A DNA stretch of 64,000 bases from Mycetocola saprophilus (GCF_000718085.1 NZ_JOEC01000002.1:310001-374000); one strand, 5' to 3'; positions 35,233 through 43,826 are shown, counted from the first letter of the stretch. Translations and numbers: made by a program. Notes: generated from the sequence alone by a model not told the origin.

Positions 35233-35280
35233 CAAAAACCCCGGGCCGATCGTTCACCGATCGGCCCGGGGTTTTATGGT
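35233..35280. repeat. 48-bp direct repeat, copy 2
   Basis: Identical to 33204-33251. It lies between the promoter end of the AbiE-like cassette and the 3' end of the DHA2 exporter gene. The distance between copies is 2,029 bp. Confidence 0.85.
35235..35275 (-). terminator. Terminator of the DHA2 exporter gene
   Basis: The same 18-bp stem and five-base loop as at 33206-33246, lying 15 bases past the DHA2 stop, with the T tract in the right place for minus-strand transcripts. Confidence 0.92.
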
Positions 35281-35289
35281 GCGGGCGGG

Positions 35290-36969
35290 TTAGCGCTGCG
35301 CGCCCTGCGGGCCGGGGCCGGTGGGCTTGTCCGGGGCGATCACGGGGATCGAACCGGTGTCGGCACCCACCACGGAACCGGCGGCCACGGTGACCGAGTC
35401 CACCGAGATGGAACCGGTGGCGGGGGCGGAGTCCGGGCCCTGCTTGGCACGCTCAAGCGAGGTGGCCAGCGGCTTCTCCTTGATGAAGAGCAGCAGCACG
35501 ATGCCGAGGATAACCAGCGGAACCATGTACAGGAACACCGGGGTCAGTGCGTCGTTGTAGGCGCCGATGATGATGTCGCGCACCTCCTTGGGGAGGGCCT
35601 TGACCACGGCCGGGGTCAGCGAGTTGCTGTCGCCGCCGGCGCTCCCGCCGCCGGGCTGCTGAGGCATCCGCTCGGCGAATAGGTCGCGCAGGCGGGCCAC
35701 GAAGAGGCTACCCACGACGGCGGAACCGATCGAGGCACCGATCTGACGGAAGTAGTTGTTCGCGGCGGTCGCGGTACCCACCTGGGCCAGCGGGAACGAG
35801 TTCTGCACGATCAGCACCAGGATCTGCATGTTCAGGCCGAGGCCCAGACCCATGATGGCCAGGTAGGCGCAGATGATCCACACCTGCATGCCGGCGGTCA
35901 TCGTGGACAGCAGGACCAGCGAGAGCGCAACCAGTGCGGTACCGATGATCGGGAACATCTTGTACTTGCCGGTGCGGCTGACGATCTGACCCGAACCGAT
36001 CGAGGAGATCAGCAGCGCGGCCATCATCGGGATCATCAGGAAGCCGGCCTGGGTGGCGTCGGCACCGGTGACCATCTGCAGATAGGTCGGCAGGTAGGCC
36101 ATCGCACCAAACATGGCGATACCGATGATCAGACCCGCTCCGGTGGAGAGGTTGAAGTTACGGTCGCGGAACAGGTGCAGCGGCATGATCGGCTCGGCGG
36201 CGCGGCGCTCGACCATCACGAAGGCGACGGCGGTGACGATGGCACCGATGATCAGGCTGATGATGACCGGGGAGTTCCAGTCATAGGTGGTGCCACCCCA
36301 GGTGGTGACCAGCACGAGGCAGGTCGAGGCCAGGGCGATAAACAGCATGCCGGCCACGTCGAGCTTCGGACGGGCACCGGTGTGCTTGGGCAGACGCAGG
36401 AATGCGACGGCCGAGGCGATCGCCAGGATACCCAGCGGAATGTTCATCCAGAAGGCCCAACGCCAGCCGATGCTCTCGGTGAACCAGCCACCCAGCAGCG
36501 GTCCGGCCACCGAACTCAGCGCGAACACACCACCCATGATTCCCATGTAACGGCCACGCTCGCGGGCGGGGACCACGTCGGCGATGATCGCCTGGGAGAG
36601 GATCATCAGACCACCACCACCGAGGCCCTGGATCGCGCGACCGGTGATCAGCCAGGTCATATCGGGGGCGAGACCACCGACGATGGAACCGACGATGAAC
36701 AGCGCGATCGCGCCGATGAACAGGCCCTTACGGCCGATCAGGTCGCCGAGCTTGCCGTAGACCGGCAGCATGATGGTGGACGCCAGGATGTAGGCGGTGG
36801 TGACCCAGAGCATGTGGTCCACACCATCGAGCTCGCCCACGATGGTGGGCAGCGCGGTGGAGAAGATGGTCTGGTCAAGCGAGGAGAGCAGCATGGTGAC
36901 CATGAGCCCCGCAAATACGAGAAGAATGCTGCGCCTGGTGGGGGTGGCAGCCGCTGAGGGAATAGACAT
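35290..36969 (-). CDS. MFS multidrug exporter, DHA2 (EmrB/QacA) family
   Basis: A 559-residue protein with 14 predicted membrane helices. Motif A (GKLGDLIGRKGLFIGA) and motif C of drug-proton antiporters (GGVFALSSVAGPLLGGW) are clear, as is SSLDQTIFSTALPTI in helix 1. It exports hydrophobic drugs or cations in exchange for protons. The C-terminal tail is Gly/Pro/Val-rich. The TetR gene upstream on the same strand ends 35 bases before its start, so the two form an operon and the TetR is its likely repressor. Confidence 0.94.
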   Translation of the reverse strand: MSIPSAAATPTRRSILLVFAGLMVTMLLSSLDQTIFSTALPTIVGELDGVDHMLWVTTAYILASTIMLPVYGKLGDLIGRKGLFIGAIALFIVGSIVGGLAPDMTWLITGRAIQGLGGGGLMILSQAIIADVVPARERGRYMGIMGGVFALSSVAGPLLGGWFTESIGWRWAFWMNIPLGILAIASAVAFLRLPKHTGARPKLDVAGMLFIALASTCLVLVTTWGGTTYDWNSPVIISLIIGAIVTAVAFVMVERRAAEPIMPLHLFRDRNFNLSTGAGLIIGIAMFGAMAYLPTYLQMVTGADATQAGFLMIPMMAALLISSIGSGQIVSRTGKYKMFPIIGTALVALSLVLLSTMTAGMQVWIICAYLAIMGLGLGLNMQILVLIVQNSFPLAQVGTATAANNYFRQIGASIGSAVVGSLFVARLRDLFAERMPQQPGGGSAGGDSNSLTPAVVKALPKEVRDIIIGAYNDALTPVFLYMVPLVILGIVLLLFIKEKPLATSLERAKQGPDSAPATGSISVDSVTVAAGSVVGADTGSIPVIAPDKPTGPGPQGAQR

Positions 36970-37004
36970 GAGGTGTGTTTCTGATCCGTGTGTGAGTGGG
37001 GGAA

Positions 37005-37655
37005 TTAGGAGTGTGTGGGCTCGTCGATGATCCGTCGGATCATCTGGAGCGAGTCTGCGATGAGCTCTTCCTGGGGTGCCCCGTCGGGGTCTTCGAGCCA
37101 GCGGTGCATGGCCGGATGCATGATCGCGAAGGCGAGCAGCACCACCACGCGGGGCTCATCGGGGAAGACGTCGGAACCCTCGGCGCCGACGGCGTCGCGC
37201 CGCCGCTGCAGCAGGGCGGTGAGTTCGGTTTCGGCCTCGGCCATCCGCGCGAATTCACGCACCGCGAGGTCCGGGGTGGAGTGGATGAGTGCCCGGCGCT
37301 CGCGCATCGCCGCGGGGTCGGTACGGTTGCGGGTGCTCATCATTCGGCGGAACAGCTCAACCAGGTCGAGCAGCGTGGTGCTGGGCCGCTCGTTGACAAA
37401 CCAGTCGATCATCTCGGGGGTCGGGCGGGGCGGGGTGTGTCCGAGGAACACGCCCTCCTTCGATCCGAAGTAGTTGAAAAACGTGCGCGGGGAGACCATG
37501 GCGGACTCGCAGATCATCTCCACGGTGACGCCCTCATACCCGTGTTCCTGGGCGAGATCGAGGGCCGCGCGTTCGATTGTGCGTTCGGTGGCCAAGCGCT
37601 TACGTTCGCGCAGTCCCAGTTCGGACTCGGGAACACCGGCGGCGGGGAAATACAT
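37005..37655 (-). CDS. TetR family regulator of the DHA2 exporter
   Basis: A 216-residue TetR repressor. The helix-turn-helix is at about residues 20-65 (ERTIERAALDLAQEHGYEGV...SPRTFFNYFGSKEGVFLG), a version typical of actinobacterial regulators placed before DHA2 pumps. ATG 37655 has AGAAGG six bases upstream; a TTG at 37712 would read through the operator region. Palindromes at 37688-37711 just upstream probably bind it, giving autorepression of the TetR-exporter operon. Confidence 0.92.
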   Translation of the reverse strand: MYFPAAGVPESELGLRERKRLATERTIERAALDLAQEHGYEGVTVEMICESAMVSPRTFFNYFGSKEGVFLGHTPPRPTPEMIDWFVNERPSTTLLDLVELFRRMMSTRNRTDPAAMRERRALIHSTPDLAVREFARMAEAETELTALLQRRRDAVGAEGSDVFPDEPRVVVLLAFAIMHPAMHRWLEDPDGAPQEELIADSLQMIRRIIDEPTHS

Positions 37656-37687
37656 AACTAACCTTCTTCGTGCAGAGAAGTTAATTA

Positions 37688-37711
37688 TGCAGAGACTGCA
37701 CGCTTTGTGCA
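37688..37711. promoter_or_regulatory. Overlapping palindromes upstream of the TetR-DHA2 operon
   Basis: TGCAGAGACTGCA (37688-37700) overlaps TGCACGCTTTGTGCA (37697-37711). A third dyad with AACCTTCTTCG/AGAAGTT halves lies between these sites and the start codon. They are candidates for the operator of the adjacent TetR. Confidence 0.6.
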
Positions 37712-37914
37712 ATCCGGTGTGGCTGACATTCGTTTTGTCGGCGTGGTTGGCGATCCAAAAATCGCGTGATTTCGGGTGAAACTACGTAGCTGAAAGATTG
37801 CTGAGGGAGGAATGGATTCATTGCGGGCCTGCCCCAATGCTAGGTGGGGTTGCCCACGGAAAATCCGTGGAGCCTCGAGCGGATCTTCCTGTGCACGGGC
37901 GAATAAGGGGGCAA

Positions 37915-37949
37915 GCCGGGTCGTCGAGGCGTTACCCCGACGACCCGGC
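37915..37949 (-). terminator. Hairpin downstream of the carbonic anhydrase gene
   Basis: A 12-bp perfect stem (37915-37926 with 37938-37949) with an 11-base loop lies seven bases past the stop. The following minus-strand sequence TTGCCCCCTT is only weakly T-rich. Confidence 0.6.
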
Positions 37950-37955
37950 AGCGGA

Positions 37956-38774
37956 CTAGGAGGCGGGTACCTCATTCACGCTGCGACCATCCAGATCCTG
38001 AACCGGGCGGGCGTTTTTGGGGTACAGCGCCTGGAATGCCGACAGCTGTTCGGCGGAGATTGCGCCCGGAGTCTGATACACGTTCCAGTGCACGCCCTCG
38101 GTGCAGGGCGGCGTGGTAAGTGAGCCCTCGTACTCCAATACCTCGGAGCCTGCGGGGAACAAATCGGCGGGGTTGAGGGTGCCGGGAATGGGCTCGGGGT
38201 GGTCATCCGCGCTCACATATTTAGGCATTGAGTCGAAGAGGCCGGCCAGGGCCTGGTTTGCCTCGCCCGCATTAAACAGGACCCCGAGGACGGCGACCGC
38301 ACCGTCTGCACTCTTATTGACCAGGTGGAGTTCGAGGTCCGCGTGTTTACCATCGATCGTGTGCTCGCTGGTGGTGTGCAGGTGGAACTGCTGGAGGAAG
38401 TACTGAGTACCGTTGATCACAACATAGTTATCCGTGTGATTGGCAGGGGCTGCCTCGATCGTATGACCGTTGTTTTCCACCTCGAAGATGCTGGCCTGAT
38501 AGTGAATCTCGGGGGCTTGGGCGGGCTCCCTGTTGAGATCGGCCGTGTTGATGTTGATCGGGGACTGTGCCGTGCCGGTCGCGCAGGTTGCCGAGACGTC
38601 ACCCCAGTGCCCGGGATCCGTCGCACCGGAGTAGGACCAGGCGGCCGCACCCGTCGGTGCCGAGGCCGAGGGGGAGGGGGAGGCTGACGGGGTGGTGTCG
38701 GTCGTTGCGCAGCCGGCAAGGAGTAGCGGGAGGCCGAGCGCAAGCGCGGAGAGGGTGGCGGTGTGACGGTTCAT
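37956..38774 (-). CDS. Alpha-class carbonic anhydrase lipoprotein
   Basis: A 272-residue exported enzyme. The signal peptide ends in LLLAGC with lipid-bearing Cys22, followed by a Ser/Pro/Ala spacer. The catalytic domain has the three zinc-binding His of alpha carbonic anhydrases at residues 131, 133 (FHLHTTSEH) and 150 (ELHLVN), plus AQSPINI and SLTTPPCTEGV. It hydrates CO2 to bicarbonate at the outer face of the membrane. ATG 38774 follows GAGGAAATC. It is a single-gene unit between the TetR-exporter operon and purD; the 294-base gap upstream holds its promoter and the purD terminator. Confidence 0.95.
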   Translation of the reverse strand: MNRHTATLSALALGLPLLLAGCATTDTTPSASPSPSASAPTGAAAWSYSGATDPGHWGDVSATCATGTAQSPININTADLNREPAQAPEIHYQASIFEVENNGHTIEAAPANHTDNYVVINGTQYFLQQFHLHTTSEHTIDGKHADLELHLVNKSADGAVAVLGVLFNAGEANQALAGLFDSMPKYVSADDHPEPIPGTLNPADLFPAGSEVLEYEGSLTTPPCTEGVHWNVYQTPGAISAEQLSAFQALYPKNARPVQDLDGRSVNEVPAS

Positions 38775-39012
38775 GATTTCCTCACGGAGTGATGGGCATT
38801 CTTGACCGCAAAATATACGATTATTTCGGTGTGGGCGATGGCCCTAACGGACGTACGTTTTGCGGACAGATTGACGGTATACCCCCAGGTCAGAGCATGA
38901 ATAGATAACATTTGCGATCTTGTCGCCTTTGGTCACTCTTGCCACCAGGATGACGAGTTATCCATCGAAATGGCTTGGTCATCAACGCCGTCTCGACGTT
39001 CGTGTTGTGAAC

Positions 39013-39052
39013 GCAGCAGGGGCCGACACCCCGTGGTGCCGGCCCCTGCTGC
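39013..39052 (-). terminator. Hairpin downstream of purD
   Basis: An 18-base inverted repeat with one mismatch (39013-39030 with 39035-39052) and a tight CCGT loop, 16 bases past the purD stop. No T tract follows, so intrinsic termination is not certain. Confidence 0.65.
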
Positions 39053-39068
39053 GGGAGTGGTATGAGGA

Positions 39069-40343
39069 CTAGTTTGCAACCTTCGCGGCGATGTCGGTGC
39101 GGTACTGACCGCCCTCCAGGCCGATCTTGTCCAGCGCCGCATAGGCGGCGGCACGGGCGCCGGTGAAGTCATCACCGAGGCCCACCACGTTGAGTACGCG
39201 CCCACCGGTGGCGAACAGCGCATCGCCCTGAACGGCCGTTGCCGCGTGGGTCAGGTGCACGCCGGGGATGTTTTCGGCGTGGGCCAGGCCGGTGAGCACT
39301 CGACCGGTGATCGGTGCCTCGGGGTAGCCCTCGCTCGCGAGCACCACGGTGACCGCGGCCTGGTCGGAGAATTCCGGACGGGGCTGCTCGGCCAGGGTGC
39401 CGGTCGCGGCCGCATAGAGCAGCTCGGAGAGGTTGGAGGTGAGGCGCGGCAGGACGATCTGGGTCTCGGGATCGCCGAATCGGGCGTTGAACTCGATGAC
39501 CTTGACCGTGCGGCCACCATCCACCAGGATCAGACCCGCATAGAGCAGGCCCACAAACGGGGTGCCCTCGGCGGCCAGCTGACGGATGACCGGGGCGGCC
39601 ACGGTGTCCAGCACCTGGTCCACAAACGCGCGCTCGGAGCCAAAGTGCTCATCCAGCCAGGGCAGCGGGGAGTAGGCGCCCATGCCGCCGGTGTTGGGGC
39701 CGGCGTCGCCGTCCTGCAGGCGCTTGAAGTCCTGGGCAGGGGAGAGCGGCAGCACGTTCTGGCCGTCGCTCAGGAAGAACAGGGAGACCTCTTCGCCGTC
39801 GAGGAACTCCTCGATCAGCACGCTGCCGGCATCGAGGTACTGGCGGGCGTGCTCGATCGCGGCGTCGCGGTCGGAGGTGACCAGCACGCCCTTGCCGGCG
39901 GCCAGGCCGTCGGCCTTGACCACGTGGGGTGCGCCGAGCTCGTCGAGGGCGGCCACAACCTCCTCGACGGTGGACGCGCGGAACGCCCGTCCGGTGGGGA
40001 CATTCGCCTCGGACATGATCCGCTTGGCGAAGTTCTTCGAGCCCTCGAGGGCGGCGGCCGCCCGGTCGGGACCAAACACCGCGAAGCCGGCGGCACGCAG
40101 CGCGTCGGCCACACCGGCCACCAGCGGGGCTTCGGGACCGATGATCACCAGGTCGGCGTTTTCGGCACGCGCGAGTTCGGTGACCGCTTCGGGGTCGGTG
40201 GCGTTCACCGCAACCACGGGCACGCGCGCGGCGATACCGGCATTGCCGGGGGCCGCCACGATGGCGTGGCCGGCGTCTTCGCCGAGCAGGGACAGGACGA
40301 TTGCATGCTCACGGGCACCGGAGCCGAGGACCAGGATCTTCAC
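39069..40343 (-). CDS. purD: Phosphoribosylamine-glycine ligase PurD
   Basis: GAR synthetase, 424 residues, the second step of purine synthesis. It has the N-terminal MKILVLGSGAREHAI, the ATP-grasp region ADGLAAGKGVLV, and FNARFGDPETQ with metal-binding residues. The start GTG 40343 lies six bases behind TAGGCT on the minus strand and only 17 bases from the divergent sterol-carrier gene, so both genes are probably leaderless. It is not in an operon with the other pur genes. Confidence 0.97.
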   Translation of the reverse strand: MKILVLGSGAREHAIVLSLLGEDAGHAIVAAPGNAGIAARVPVVAVNATDPEAVTELARAENADLVIIGPEAPLVAGVADALRAAGFAVFGPDRAAAALEGSKNFAKRIMSEANVPTGRAFRASTVEEVVAALDELGAPHVVKADGLAAGKGVLVTSDRDAAIEHARQYLDAGSVLIEEFLDGEEVSLFFLSDGQNVLPLSPAQDFKRLQDGDAGPNTGGMGAYSPLPWLDEHFGSERAFVDQVLDTVAAPVIRQLAAEGTPFVGLLYAGLILVDGGRTVKVIEFNARFGDPETQIVLPRLTSNLSELLYAAATGTLAEQPRPEFSDQAAVTVVLASEGYPEAPITGRVLTGLAHAENIPGVHLTHAATAVQGDALFATGGRVLNVVGLGDDFTGARAAAYAALDKIGLEGGQYRTDIAAKVAN

Positions 40344-40348
40344 GGTAC

Positions 40349-40355
40349 TAGCCTA
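40349..40355. promoter_or_regulatory. Symmetric bidirectional leaderless -10 element
   Basis: TAGCCT (40349-40354, plus strand) and TAGGCT (40350-40355, minus strand) overlap by five bases. Each is separated by exactly six bases from its start codon (ATG 40361 on plus, GTG 40343 on minus). The two genes thus appear to share one -10 element read in both directions. Confidence 0.6.
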
Positions 40356-40360
40356 GAGGT

Positions 40361-40732
40361 ATGGCACGTGCACAGATACCCGATTCCGACGGTCTCGCGG
40401 CCGTTCTGGCCACCCGCGGCGAGGCACCCACCCGCGATCAGAAGGCGATGGCGGTTCGTTACACGCTTCAGCTGCTCGCCGAGCGCGCACCCGGGAACAC
40501 CGTCGAGGTACGGGTTCCACCCTTCGGGGCCACCCAGTGCATCGAGGGTCCGCGGCATACCCGCGGCACCCCGCCGAACGTGGTGGAGATGACCGCCGAG
40601 GTGTGGCTGGACCTCGCCCGTGGCATCCTGGACTGGGATGACGCGGTGCAGGCGGGGAAGGTCTACGCGTCGGGTCAGCGCGCCGATATCGGCGGCCTGC
40701 TGCCGCTGCTGCGCGGAAGGTTTGCCGAGTGA
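40361..40732 (+). CDS. Sterol carrier family protein
   Basis: A 123-residue actinobacterial protein of the sterol carrier family type (maleylpyruvate-isomerase/SCP-like). Conserved parts are VRYTLQLLAERAPGNTVEVRVPPFGA, CIEGPRHTRGTPPNVVEM and YASGQRADI. The biochemical function is not known for this subgroup; lipid or CoA-linked ligand binding is possible. It is probably leaderless (TAGCCT six bases before ATG). Its stop overlaps the start of the SDR gene by GTGA, so the pair is coupled. Confidence 0.85.
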   Translation: MARAQIPDSDGLAAVLATRGEAPTRDQKAMAVRYTLQLLAERAPGNTVEVRVPPFGATQCIEGPRHTRGTPPNVVEMTAEVWLDLARGILDWDDAVQAGKVYASGQRADIGGLLPLLRGRFAE

Positions 40733-41487
40733 GCGCCGCCGAGAACTACGCCCCAGTCACGCTGATCACCGGCGGAACCCGCGGCATCGGGGCCGCAACC
40801 GCCCGCCGTCTCGCGGCCGCCGGACACACGCTGGTGCTCGGATATCGGGGTAATATCGCCGCGGCGCAGGCGCTGACCTCCGAGCTGGCCGAGGCCGGAA
40901 CCGAGGTCCTGGTGGTCGGGGCCGACCTGTCCACCGACGCGGGCATCGACACCCTCTTTACCGCGGCGCTTGAGCGTTTCGGTCACCTGGATAACGTGGT
41001 GAATAACGCCGGGGCGACCCTGCACATCGGACCACTGGCCGAGACCCCGAGCGACATCGTTCGTGAGGTCATCAACATCAACCTGACCTCGGCGGTGCTG
41101 GTCGCCCGGCGTGCGGTGCGCGAATTCCTCGCCGCCGAGACGCCCGGCGTGCTGGTGAACGTCTCCTCAACCGCCGCCCGCAACGGATCCCCCAACACGT
41201 ATGTGCACTATGCGGCGGCCAAGGCCGGGGTGGATGCGCTGACTCAGGGGCTCGCCGCCGAGGTGGCATCGCACGGAATCCGGGTGGTCGGGGTGGCCCC
41301 GGGCACCACGATGACCGATATCCATGCGGATGCCGGGGAGGCCGACCGCCCGAAAAAGGCGGCCGCGCGTATCCCGCTGGGCCGCGCCGCCGAACCGGAC
41401 GAGATCGCCGCGGCCATCGCCTGGCTGGTCTCGCCGGATGCGAGCTACACCGCGGGCACCACGATCCGGCTCTCCGGCGGGGCGTAG
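40729..41487 (+). CDS. SDR family oxidoreductase
   Basis: A 252-residue short-chain dehydrogenase/reductase. The cofactor-binding TGGTRGIG, the NNAG motif, catalytic Ser (NVSSTAARNG) and YxxxK (YVHYAAAKAG) are all present. The first Tyr-Val-His-Tyr gives two candidate Tyr residues, the second of which precedes the Lys by the right distance. The substrate is unknown; the C-terminal LVSPDASYTAGTTIRLSGG is typical of FabG-like enzymes. It starts with GTG overlapping the sterol-carrier gene. Confidence 0.9.
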   Translation: MSAAENYAPVTLITGGTRGIGAATARRLAAAGHTLVLGYRGNIAAAQALTSELAEAGTEVLVVGADLSTDAGIDTLFTAALERFGHLDNVVNNAGATLHIGPLAETPSDIVREVININLTSAVLVARRAVREFLAAETPGVLVNVSSTAARNGSPNTYVHYAAAKAGVDALTQGLAAEVASHGIRVVGVAPGTTMTDIHADAGEADRPKKAAARIPLGRAAEPDEIAAAIAWLVSPDASYTAGTTIRLSGGA

Positions 41488-41540
41488 GCCCGCGTATTGG
41501 GACTGTTGGACGGCATGAATCGCTGTGACACTAATGCTCC

Positions 41541-43421
41541 ATGAGGATTTCTAAGGTATCGATTAAGAATTTTCGATCGTTAAAGGATGTCGAGATTGGT
41601 TTTGAAGCCGTAACAACATTCATTGGTCCAAATGGTGTGGGGAAGTCAACAGTTCTTCGTGCACTTGATTGGTTTTTCAACGGTTCAAAAGGCAGCGAGC
41701 TTGGAGAAGCAGATTGTTCAAATGGAGACGTACACGAACCAATTGAAGTGCGGGTAACGTTCAATGAACTAAGCGACGCTGATAGGCAAGCACTCGGCAA
41801 ATATGTGACTCCTGGATCGGACACGTTTACAGCCTGGAAGATTCGTGACACCGCTGGGGCAGAGACCTTATCCGCTAACGCCAAGGGCTTCCCCGCCTTC
41901 AGCAAGATCAAGACAGCGTCAACGGCAGCAGAAAAGAAGCTAAGTTACATCGAGCTTCGTGAGGCCGATCCTGAACTTGGATTACCTGTAGCTGCAACTG
42001 GTCCAAGAATCGATGAGGCTCTGACGACATGGGAAGCCCAAAATCTAGAACGCCTAGAAAATGTCCCCGAAGTGCAGACCAACTTTTTCGGGTTTAACGG
42101 TAACGGGAAAATGAGTGGCCTTTTCGATTTCGTTTTGGTCACTGCCGATTTACGTGCGACCGAAGAATCGGAAGACTCCAAAGCAAGCATCATCGGTCGG
42201 ATCCTTGAGAGAACTGTCGATCGGTCGGCCGCAGATTCTGAGATTGCAGCGATAGTCGAAGATAGTCAAAAGAAACAGCAAGCGGTCTATGGGGAGAGAT
42301 TCTCGGACCAGCTGGAAGGCGTTCAACGCTCCCTTAACAGTCTTATAGGTGCTTACGTCCCAGGTCGGATGATTTCTGTTAAACCTTCTGCAATCGAACT
42401 TAAAGCCCCACGTACGACGTTTAGTGTTTCGGTGCAGGATGGCAAAACCGAAACTGTAATCGAGCGCCAAGGCCACGGGTTTCAAAGAACACTTCTGATC
42501 TCGGCGCTTCAACTTTTGGCACAGACAGCCGCGTCATCGGACGAGGGAGTGATTTGTCTTGCCATCGAAGAACCGGAGCTATTTCAGCACCCAACTCAAG
42601 CGTTGGCATTTTCAAAGGTTCTCCGCGCGCTCGCCGAAGACAATGAACGACATATTCAAGTTACGTACGCAACCCATAGCCCCTATTTCGTTGAGCCGAG
42701 TAATTTTCAGCAGATTAGGCGACTAGTGCGTACAACGAGTGAAAAGCCTGAAGTTTCTGTGCACAGTACTGATATGGACGCGGTAAAGCATAAGTTAGCC
42801 GATGTAGTGAAAGCTGACTCAGTGCAGTCACAATTAGGCGGAACTATTTCGAATCAGCTCTCCACAGCGCTGTTTTCTTCAGGCGCACTGCTCGTAGAGG
42901 GAAGCTCAGATGGTGCGGTGATCGCTGGAATTGCAGACAGATCGGGGACAGCTGCACTCGAGGCGCGTGGAATCGCGGTGGTTGCTGTTTCAGGCAAAAT
43001 GAATATTCCTCTGGCCCACGCCATTCTTGACAGCATTGGCATCCCAACATATTCGGTTTTTGATGCAGATGCTGGGTTTGAAAGTCGAGCACGGGCAAAA
43101 GGGAAAAGTGACGCCGCCGTTGCAAATGAATCCACGACGCACACGAAATCTAACCGGGCACTACTAAAGTACTTTGGCCTAGCGGAGGTTGATTTTCCCG
43201 CGGAATCGGTTGGGCCATCGGTTGCGATTTTTGGTGACCATCTTGAAGCTTCGTTGAACGAATACTGGCCTGGCTGGATGACCGAGTTTAGAAAGCTTGA
43301 GTCAGAGGTTGAGATGCCAATCCAGAAGAATGCGGATGCTTATCGGACGGTCACTCAACGTGCAGAGGGCGATGTGCCGTCAGTATTCACGAGCATTTTG
43401 GAGAAAATTTCGTTGATGTGA
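41541..43421 (+). CDS. OLD-family ATPase/TOPRIM endonuclease (class 1, probable anti-phage)
   Basis: A 626-residue protein. An SMC/RecF-like ATPase head has Walker A GPNGVGKST at residues 29-37 and a Walker-B-like CLAIEEPEL near residue 340, followed by the switch His in YATHSPYFVE. The C-terminal half is a TOPRIM nuclease with LLVEGSSDG (Glu near residue 453) and FDADAG (near residue 509). This is the OLD nuclease architecture. No helicase partner of the Gabija type is adjacent, so it belongs with stand-alone class 1 OLD proteins, which restrict phage. The gene is far more AT-rich than its surroundings (24 and 30 G+C in two sampled 60-base lines), strong evidence of acquisition. No Shine-Dalgarno is visible before ATG 41541. 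A good terminator follows. Confidence 0.88.
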   Translation: MRISKVSIKNFRSLKDVEIGFEAVTTFIGPNGVGKSTVLRALDWFFNGSKGSELGEADCSNGDVHEPIEVRVTFNELSDADRQALGKYVTPGSDTFTAWKIRDTAGAETLSANAKGFPAFSKIKTASTAAEKKLSYIELREADPELGLPVAATGPRIDEALTTWEAQNLERLENVPEVQTNFFGFNGNGKMSGLFDFVLVTADLRATEESEDSKASIIGRILERTVDRSAADSEIAAIVEDSQKKQQAVYGERFSDQLEGVQRSLNSLIGAYVPGRMISVKPSAIELKAPRTTFSVSVQDGKTETVIERQGHGFQRTLLISALQLLAQTAASSDEGVICLAIEEPELFQHPTQALAFSKVLRALAEDNERHIQVTYATHSPYFVEPSNFQQIRRLVRTTSEKPEVSVHSTDMDAVKHKLADVVKADSVQSQLGGTISNQLSTALFSSGALLVEGSSDGAVIAGIADRSGTAALEARGIAVVAVSGKMNIPLAHAILDSIGIPTYSVFDADAGFESRARAKGKSDAAVANESTTHTKSNRALLKYFGLAEVDFPAESVGPSVAIFGDHLEASLNEYWPGWMTEFRKLESEVEMPIQKNADAYRTVTQRAEGDVPSVFTSILEKISLM

Positions 43422-43427
43422 TCCGCT

Positions 43428-43456
43428 AGGTACCCCTGCTTTTGGCGGGGGTACCT
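43428..43456 (+). terminator. Terminator of the OLD gene
   Basis: A nine-bp stem (43428-43436 with 43448-43456), extendable by two pairs across one mismatch and followed by TTTC, lies six bases past the stop. Confidence 0.75.
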
Positions 43457-43586
43457 TTCGCAGTATAAGAAGACAACCGCCTGACTACTGTAGCGCGGGG
43501 AACCGCGATCTGCGGGTTTAGTGGGTAACGTGATCTCGATCAAAGCAAACGACTGTTATTCTGAGGCCCACTATCGAGGGGGAACC

Positions 43587-43826
43587 ATGGAACCGAATCC
43601 GCTGCTACCAGCCGGCTACGACATCGTCTGGAGCCTGGTCCTGTTGGCGATCATCGGCCTGGCCGTCGCCGCGCTGATCTCGCTGGCGCGCAGCCCGCGC
43701 ACCGGCACCCCCGCCGACTCGTTCCGAGCCCTCTGGGCCTTGGCGATCATCTTCCTGCCGCTGATCGGATCACTCACCTGGTTCTTCTTCGGTCGCCAGC
43801 CCACCCGCGCACACTCCCGAAGCTAG
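43587..43826 (+). CDS. Small membrane protein with PLDc_N-like domain
   Basis: A 79-residue protein with two membrane helices (about residues 13-35 and 48-68). The second ends in LPLIGSLTWFFFGRQP, the signature of the PLDc_N domain found at the N-terminus of cardiolipin synthases and, as here, in stand-alone small membrane proteins. ATG 43587 follows GAGGGGG; an upstream ATG at 43521 lacks a ribosome site. It is separated from the AT-rich OLD gene by the terminator and converges on the haem ABC genes. Confidence 0.85.
   Translation: MEPNPLLPAGYDIVWSLVLLAIIGLAVAALISLARSPRTGTPADSFRALWALAIIFLPLIGSLTWFFFGRQPTRAHSRS

Noticed and set aside
33204..35280. Insertion sequence or composite transposon
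   Set aside because: The 48-bp repeats are direct copies of a terminator with no transposase or inverted ends between them.
41541..43826. Gabija system (GajA plus GajB helicase)
   Set aside because: Only the OLD-type ATPase/nuclease is present; the next gene is a 79-residue PLDc_N membrane protein, not a UvrD-like helicase.
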